64,000 nucleotides of DNA from a virus, in IMG/VR virus record IMGVR_UViG_3300045961_000282, positions 64,001-128,000 of that record, one strand, 5' to 3'. Below are positions 44,012 through 53,000 of the stretch, piece by piece. Within the stretch, counting starts at the first letter, position 1. Every line of letters begins with the position of its first letter. The position numbers and the translations under genes were made by a program. The notes under the pieces were generated by a model. That model saw only the letters and a list, made by a program, of their open reading frames with translations, did not search any database and had not been told where the DNA came from.

Positions 44012-47000
44012 ACCACACCTCCGCTCGCTCCGCCGCCCGCAGGGGCGCCCGCCTCAGGTACTGCGCCCTCGGGGACCTCACCCTCGGGGACTTGCGGAGC
44101 GGGGGCCGCGGGGGCTGCTGGCCCACTGCCCCCGCGCTGCGCCTCTGCCTTTCGACGCATGCGCTCCATCCTGCGCATCATCTTCTCGGTGTAGTAGTTC
44201 TCGACGAGGGTGTACAGCCGATCCCTGCGCAGGTTCTTGCGTCCCTGCCATGAATTGCCCAGCATGCCCTTCTTGCCCGCCCATGGCTGCCCAGATTCAT
44301 CGGCTGGGTCGTAGCCGATCTGAGACAACTCGAACGGGGTCGGGAAGTTCTCGTCGCTTGGCGAGGTGTTCTGCATGCGCTCTTGGATCGCGGCAAAGTC
44401 GGCACGGTCCTTGTCCGTCCTCAGGTGCCGTTGGATAGATGACATCAAGTACCGGGCCTGACCGAGAGGGTCTGACTTCCAGCCGAATCCTGCCGTTGCC
44501 CATGCATATCCACCGACTGAGATGTTTGCATGAACATCATAATGCTTGATGCCATTCAGAATGGACCAATCGGACGTCTGTTTCACCAATTGTCCAGCAA
44601 GTCCGGTGTTCTGAACGTCATTATCCATGATCATGTATGCGGCATAAATGCTGGTGTTTTGAACCGTGACGTAGCCGTTTCCGACTCGCGGCATGTCCCG
44701 CAGGACATTTTCGCGCTGCCGTTCAATTGCTTGCGCCAGTTCAGATGGTGAATCAGCATTGAGCGCTTGGCTGATCGCGTCATCACCGACCTTGGCTCGG
44801 CGCAGGGCGTCGGCGATGTCGGATGTTGAAGCAGCATCCATGTCAACGATCCATCGGCTCGCTTCAAGGATCTGTGGTGCGGTCAACTGCAACCCGGAAG
44901 ACCCGACTTGATGCAGTTCGGCCAGCGCCTTCTCGCCGTACGCCTTGCGCGCGGAGCCAAACGCATCAGACAACTTCTTCACATTTTGCCCGACCGCATT
45001 CCACAGATCTTCGATAGATGCGACGTTCCCATCGGAATCGAGAATCGTGGCCCCTCGCGCATAGGACCGCATCAATGAGAAGTCGAACGAGGAGGATCCA
45101 TCCCCTGCATAACTGCTCAGAGCCTTCTGCAATTCACGAAGTTGGTTGTAATTTCCAATCGAGAATCCCGTTTCACCGAGCGGTTTCGATTGGTCCGCTT
45201 CGCTGACGAATTCACGGAACTCGTAGTTGATGTTTCCGTTGCGATCCCGGATCGGGCTTGAGGTGACGACCATTGCCAGCGCCGGGGCACCGGGGCGATC
45301 GGATATCTGAGTCGCCTCAGCAACGGCCCGCAAGGCACGTGTCGAGTTGTCCGCGGTCATGTCATCGAGCCGCGTTGCGGCCCCTGCGCGCTCGAAATCG
45401 TGGCCCAGCGGGTTGAACTGAGCAACCAACTGCTGGATCTCGCGCTTCTTGATCTGCTCGGCGCGGCGGCTCATCACCGACGGGCCATTGAGTTCCCTGA
45501 CCGGGACCCACGAGCGCGACCGCAGGGCGGCGGCGCCGAGGTTGGTTCGGTTGACGCTGGCCAGTGACGCGATCTCGAACGGTGTCGGGAGCCCCTCGAG
45601 GTCGGTGGCATCCTCGAGGTCGCGAACCATATCCGCGATGATCGCCTGCGCCGCTTCGTCGTCGCCCGAATCCCGGGCCGCCCGCGCCAGCATGGCCCGC
45701 ACGATGTCCTTGGTGGAGTCAAAGCCACCCATGGCGATGACGTCCCAGTCGAAGCCCGAGTTCGCCGCCGTGAGCCGCGCCGACGGGGGTGCATCGACAA
45801 TCTGCAGCGACGTTGCGCCGTTGGCGATCGCGTGGCGCTCCGCCGCCTTCAGGGCCTCCTGTTGGGCAAGGCGCACCGACTGCGACGTTCCCGGATCGAT
45901 CCCGACCCTGACGGTCGGAGGAAGGTCGCCGCTGCGGTCGATCTGCAGGGTGAACTTGCCGCCATTTTCGGCGCGGCCTCGCGGCTGGAGGGTCACGGCG
46001 ATGCGCCCGCCGGTCGGGGTCAGTTCGATGCTGTCAATCGACTGAATCCCACGGAACTCGGGGTTGGACAGCAGGTCGGCGAACAACTGCTCGCGAACCG
46101 CGTCGGGGACCGAGGAATCGGCAAGATTGGCGATGGATGGCGCCGACTGCCCTATGTGCATGATCCGGGCCGCTTCGCCCGCCCCGTGGCGACTGCGCAG
46201 GGCGTCGGAGTCAGCGGGACTGAAGGAGGCATTGATCCCCGACGTCCCGAAGTAACGGACTGGGTCGGCGACCAACGGGCTGGACTGCGCCAGCGACAGA
46301 TCGTAACCGCGCTCCCGTCGCACCTCCCCGGTGCGCAGGTCGCGAACTGTCACATACCCCCACGAGGCAGCAGCGTTCGTCCCGGGCTCCGGTTCGGTGC
46401 CAAGAACCACGGCAGACTGGGCGCTTGAGCCATATCCCATCCTTACCGTGTCGCCGACGACCAGACCGTTTCCGCCCCCGTCCGTGACAACGCCATCGGT
46501 CCCGGAAGTTGGTCGACGAACCAGTTGTCCATCGGAATCGACCAAGGCATTGACCTGTGCCTGACGGACTCGCTCGACGTCCATCTCGTCCTGCAGGGTC
46601 CGCATCGCGAACAGCGCCTCGCGGCGTTGCTGCATGGGGGTTGCGGGATCCAAGGCGATGCGCTCGACGACCGCGAGCGCCTGCATGTTCACCTCATGGC
46701 GGGCCGCGTACAGCATCGTGGGTGATGAGAGGCCGTTGGCCGCCGAAATCCCTGTCCGATAGGCCCGCGCAGCGTCCGGATCAACGCTCTCCATGACCCC
46801 AGTGAGGTCGTCGCCATAGCGGTTGATCGCGATCTGCATCAGCGATGAGTTGGCAGCCACCAATCCCGGCGGGACCGTCTGGCCTCGCTCGCGCCGGGCG
46901 ACCATGAGGTTGCGCAGGATCCCATTCGCTCCGACGAGGTCTCCGCCATCGATGGCCCTGCTCGCGACCTGCAGCGCCGACCGCTCTGCCTCACTGACCC

Positions 47001-50000
47001 CATCAGACGCAGCCGCTTGGTCGATGGCCGCCTTCGCAGAATTCCGGCGCGATGTCGCCGAGTAGCCTGAGGGTTGCTGAACTTCCCCAATCCCCCCCAT
47101 CGCGTCGCGGATCGATGCGTAGGCCAAGTTGACCGCATCGGCACGATCTGGGTCATAGCCTTCAAACGAAGAGCCCAGACCGGCGTTGTTCAGCAACGCC
47201 GCGGACGCCCGCTCGAGTTGATCTCGCGCCGTGGCGGCATCGCCGTCGCGCAGAGCGGTCGCTGCGGACTGCAGGACCGTGGAAACGTCAGCATCGGCCG
47301 TGTCCGCGAAGACTGATTGAGCCAGTTCATCGATCTGGTCGGCCTTCTCGGTGAAATCAACCGGGGGTGCCTCGGGAGTCGTTGACTCAGGAACGGTCGC
47401 CTCAGGCTGCGGCTGGTTCGACCCAACCCGCATCCTGCTATCGATCCGGTCGCGCAGGCCGACCGCGACGGACCGCCGGTAGTCACCGTAGGCGAGCGAG
47501 TCGATCACGTCGGTCAGGATGTTGCGCGCGGTGGCTCCGTCGCCGTTGCGCAGCGCGTCCACGGCTCGCTGCCCCATCCTGCGCAGGTCGGCCGGAACGC
47601 CTTGGGCTTCGAGGATTCCGGTTGCCTCGGAGATGAGGTCGCTGTAATCCACCTGCGGCTGAGCCTCGGGAGCCTCGGGCTCGGGAGCCTCGGGAGCCTC
47701 GGGCGCCGTCGGCTCCTCGGGGGCCTCGGGGGCCTCTGGGGCCTCTGGGGCGGCTTCGGGCTCGGGGGCCGGGGGTTCCTCGGGGGTCGGCCTGTCCTGT
47801 GGCGCCTGTCCGCGGGACAGTTCCTCTCGAACCATACGGACGATGTCGGCATCACTGATGGCGCCGTCGACCGCGGGGTTCTCCCAAAGGCGCTCACCCG
47901 GGCGGATGTCAGCGCCGCTGTTGCGGAGGTCCTCGATCGACTCCGGGTCCATCTCATGCAGGACCCCGGCGCGCTCAAGGACGCGCAGGACGCGCTGAAC
48001 CTCGTCGTCGCTCCACTGCGGGAACATGCCCCGGATCTCCGTGAGATCCCAGTTGACGACGCCGTTCTGGCCAACGAGTGCATCGACCGCTTGGGCGACA
48101 TTGGAATCCACCGAAGCGATGTCAAGACCGACCGACTCGCTCTGTGCGTAGGCGCGCACAATCTGATCGGCGATCTCGGCGTCGGTGAGGTTGGCGGCGC
48201 CCGCCCCGTACCCGTACCGCGCCATGCTGTCGCCGATGTCGATCCGCGACAGGACTCCGGCGTCGACCAGTCGGTCCAGCATCCCTTGGGCGCGGGCCAT
48301 GTTCATGTTACCGTACGTCGCCACGAACTCCGGCGTGACCGCGAGGTAATCGCGCAGCGCGGCGGCGAACTGCTGGGCGCGGGCAATCTCGGCGCTGCCG
48401 GGTGCCGACACGGGCAGGCCCGGAACGCCGTCATTGGGATCGCGTCGGTCGGGCATGGCGTCGCGCACGTCACCGTTGGGATCCCACACGGCGAGGGCAT
48501 CGCGCAGTTCTGCATCGCGCGCGTCGCCCGCTTGGCGCAGCCGCCACAGGGCGGCGTCGAACATGATCCGCTGCTCCGCTGAACCGTCAGGGAGTTGCAG
48601 CGCCGCAGCCAGCGTGGCACGGGCGTTCTGGCGATGCCGGTGGGCGGTCGCCTTCGCCGGGTCGCGCGGGGACACCGACATGTTGGTCGGCAGGCCACCC
48701 ATGATGTTCGCCACGCGCGACCGGGTGTCGGCGGCGGCGGCGGCCCAGTCGTTGTCGCCCCAGTGGGAGTCGCGCAGGGCCATCATGCGCCGCACTGCGT
48801 CCGCATCGCCCGCCTGCGACAGCCGCGAGAGGCCGAGGGAGTAGAAGGCCTCGAACTCGCCGAACTGCCCCGCCCGGTAGGCGCGTCGGGCCAGCGCGAA
48901 GGAGTTGGCCGCCTTCCGCCGGGCGTCGGCCTCCTGCCCCTCGCCGAGTTCGGCCACGAGGGCCCGCTGGCGGGTGACCTCATCAGAGATCGAGGCGATC
49001 TCCGCGTCGGTCCACGAAGCCCCCCGGGCGGTCGGGCGGCTCGGGGCGAGGTTGTCGTCGGCCAACCGGAACGTCGGATCGTCAAGGTTGCGCAGCCGGT
49101 CGGGGTTGACCCGAACCCGCGCGGCGTTCATCAAGCCCCGCAACTCCGTAGCGTGCACGAGATCCAGCGCGTTGCGGGCGCGCATCAGGGCGGCCCAGCG
49201 CTTCGCCGAACCCGGCTCAGCGTTCAGCGCATCCCCGAATGCCTTCTTCGCGAAGATCAGGGCCGACCCCGCCTCGCTGCCGCGTCCCATGTAGCGGATC
49301 AGTGCTGCGATCGACCCGCTGATCGCCTCGTCGTCCATGTCCCATGAGGTGTCGCTCAGGGAACGGCCGTGAGCACGATGCCGGATGTCCAGCAACTCAT
49401 CGCGCAGTTGGGCCAGATCGGCATTGTCGCCGGAGCGGCTCGCGGCGCGGTTGAGGCGGTTGATGACCCGCTCCAGCACGGCTTCGCGATCGAAGTTGGT
49501 GGCCGGTCCGAGGTCGCCGCGCAGCAGCCGGTTCAGATCGCGCTGGGCGACGTTGATGGCCGCCTGCACCTGCTGGCTGGTCAGGAATCGGGGGTCGCCC
49601 GCCAGTCCGTTGAGCCGGTCGGCCACGGACTGCAGGCTGTCGACCGAGGATGAGTAGTCAGCCTCATCCATGTAGTCGTCCATGTACCAGTACCCGTCGG
49701 GATCACCCTCGGGGGTCTGGAGGATCCGGTTCCCGGACTCGATCCACTCGCTGGTCGCGTCGGCCTGCTCGCGGGTGTAGTTCTCGAGGCTAACCTGCGG
49801 GTAGTCGTCCAGATAGCGGTTGAGCAGGGCATCGGCCCGTGCTGACGCCTCAAGCAGGCTCACCCGATCGGCTGCGCTGAACGCACCGTTGGCCTCTTGG
49901 GTGAAATGCCGCGACGCGAAGAGCAGCCGGTTGGCGCGGCCACGGTTGGCCCGGCGCGTTCCCAGCGGCTCGGACAGATCACCGATGCTGTCGACCAGTT

Positions 50001-53000
50001 CCTGCCAGTAGCGCTGGACGTTGGGGCGCGCCCCGGACAGCGCCTCAGTGATGCCGGACAACTGATCCGCATAAGGCTGCTGCCGCCACCCTGCAGAGTC
50101 GGTGGCCCGCTCCGCCGAAACCTGCGCCTCCTGCGGGGTGACCGTCGGCGCGGCGTCGGGCTCGTCTCCCGCGTCGGCCATCTGCATCGCCTGCGCGTAG
50201 GCGTCCAGCGCCGCAGGATCGGCGTCCTGCCCTTGCGCGTTGGCCTCCAGCGCCGCGTTCGTCGCGGGGTCGTTGCGCACCGCCTCGGCCGCGTCGGCCT
50301 CGGAGAGGGCGGTTTCCACGTGGCGGGTGGTGGATTCGTCCATCCCCGCCTCGCGCGCCACCTGTGCAACAGACTCACGGGTCGGCTCGGGGGTACTGGC
50401 CTCTGGGGTCGCAGAAACAGCCCCTCGGGGCCCTTCGCCCAACAGCGCATCCGCATACTCGGCACTATCGCTGCCTGCGAGGTCGTTCAAGAACTCGTCG
50501 ACGTTGCCATCGTGCTCATCCATGAGGTTGCGCACGAGCGCATTGCGTTGCCGCTGCGTCAGCGAGTCCCACTGATCCACCGCGTCGCTGATTGCGCCTT
50601 CCGCGCGCAGGTTGATCGGATCTTCGTCCTCGATCGGCGCGACCTCTGCGGCGGGCGCCTGCTGCGCCCCGGTGCGTTCGCGCCGTCGCCGCTCCCGCTG
50701 CAGGTCGCGGCGGTCGCGATTGATCTGGCGCTGCCAGTCGCGTGCCGCTGCCCGGCGCTCGGCCCGGTACTGCCGCGCCGCCCGGCGCTCGGCGGCCAGC
50801 CGTCGGCGCTCGCGGGCCTTGGGCTGGTTGCGCCGGTCGATGCGCGTGCGCGGGTATCCGGCCTTGCGCAGCATGCTGCCGATCCGGCGGCTCTGTGCAC
50901 GGGCCTTGCGGGCGGCGTTGACCTCACCAAGCGCCTCGGCCTCGGCGGCCCAGTCGCTCAACGCCTGCTGCATGTCGGCCAGCGCCTGCGCTGCGGCATC
51001 CTCGTCGCCGTTGGCGAGGGCTTCGCTGTACCGACCGCGCGCGTCATCGAGCCGCGAAGTCGCTCCGCCCGAACGCTCCTCGATCTGCCGCTTCGTCTCC
51101 GCGAGGTACTCGGCGTCCTCGGCGAAGTCGAAGTTGTCGTTGGGGTTACGACCAACCGCCGGGTTCTCGCCCAGCGGCACCCGTGGCGGCCCGTTCTGCT
51201 CGGCCTGCTCCCGGGCAGCGGCAATGTCAGCCGCTTCTTCGAGGGTGTCCGCGGCGTCGTCGAGGGCCCCGGCGACGTTGTCGCTGTCCTGAGCCGCAAT
51301 GGCGCCGTCGTCCACAGCGTTGGCGGCGTCCGACAGGCTGTGGCTGTCGGCGTCGGGGCGGATCGAGCCGTCGTCGCTGACCACCGAGTTGATGGCATCG
51401 CGAGCCGCCTGAACCTCGGGACGCGCGGCAACCTCGGGCTCGGCCTCGACGGCGTCCTCGACGTTGAACAGCGCCATCTGGTTGAGGTCATCGGCTTCGG
51501 CGTCGAACTCGGTGTTCAGCCACGCCCCGCGCGCGTCGTCTTCCTCGGCATCGAAATCTGCGTCGTGCTGGCGCAGGAAGTCGGCCAACTCGGTCCGCAG
51601 CGGGCCCATATGGTTCCGAAGGCCACGCCACGCAGCGAAGTCGTCATCCTCGATGTCATCGAGGCGGGACATCATGCTGTCGATGGTTCCGACGGCTGCG
51701 CGGATGTTGCGGATCGTGTCGTCGCCACTTCCGGCGTCTGCTAGCGCGAGGAAGTCGCTGATCCGACGCATCCGCTCACGCAGGTAGTCATGCGTGAGTT
51801 CGTCGGGGAAGGCGTTGATGGCGTCGCCGATCAAGCCAACCCCGTTGGCCGCGTCGTCGATGTCGATCAGTTGCTCCATCAGGTCGCCCTGAGAAAGGCC
51901 CTGCCATGCACCCATCGCACCTTCGGCGGCCAGATCGGGAAGGACCTCCAGACCCGACTCCTCCAGCGCCTGCAGTTCCTCGTTGCTCAGGCCCTCGGGG
52001 GCGCCAGCGATGTCGACCAGATTCCCGTCGGCGTCATACTCGACCTCGATGCGATCGCCGGGGGACAGTTCGGTTCCGGGCCACTGGCTGGACCAGCCCA
52101 AGGGCACCTCGAAGTAGCGGCGGCCCGGGGCGGGGCGAGCCTCGGCCTCGGGGGCCTCGCCTGCCGTCACCTCTTCGTGGCTGACGATCCGCCCGTCGCG
52201 GCGGACCACCCGGAAGGTCCTGCCGCTTTCGGCTCCCCGGTACGGGTACACCGTGGTGATCTCGCCATCGGGGGTGCGCTGGGTTTCCAGCCACCCGCTG
52301 ATCTCCTCGCCGTCCGGGGTGCGGTAGTTCCCAGTCATTCCCTGAACTGGGCGCTGCTCTTCGGGGGCTTCGGGGATTTCGGCGCGCGGCTCCTCCTCGG
52401 GAATCTCGGCCCGCACCCCCTCGGGGGCCTCTTCATCGACCTCTTCAAGATCCGTCGACTCGAAGGTAGCCAGATCCAGCGTCCGTCGGGCACCGCGCTC
52501 GCGGGCCGCGGCCTCAGCCGCCTCGGGGGTGTCGTAGACGTCGACGATGTCGGCGACGACCTCTCCGGTGTCGGGGTCGACGACGAACGCGACATGCGCG
52601 CCGTTCTCGCCGCTCAACTCCTCCCAGTTGTCGTCGATGAACGTCGCCGCATTGGCCCGCTGGAACTCCGCGAACTGGAACCGCCGCTCATTGCCGCGGG
52701 CAACCGCGATGCCGGACTCGGGGAAAGCCCCCTCGGCGGGGTCGAACGCGACGCCCTGCCGCTCATCGAAGGCACGAATGACGTGCTCGACTGCATCGTT
52801 GGGAACCATATCCTCGTCGGCGTTGACCCGGAGGTGCCTGCGGTGCCGGTCGAGACGCTGGCGGAACTTGCGGTCGGTCTCCTCCTGCTTGGCCCGCTGG
52901 GCCTCAAGGTCGAACGGCTCGACGCCGCGCTCGATGCCGCCGTCGACCGCAGCCTTGAGGATGGCGACCATGTCCTCGACGTCGGTGTCGGCGTGGTGCT

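Noticed and set aside
48300-48310. Other CAT-rich near matches such as ATGTTACCGTACG
   Set aside because: Two or more mismatches to GAACCATAC; not counted.
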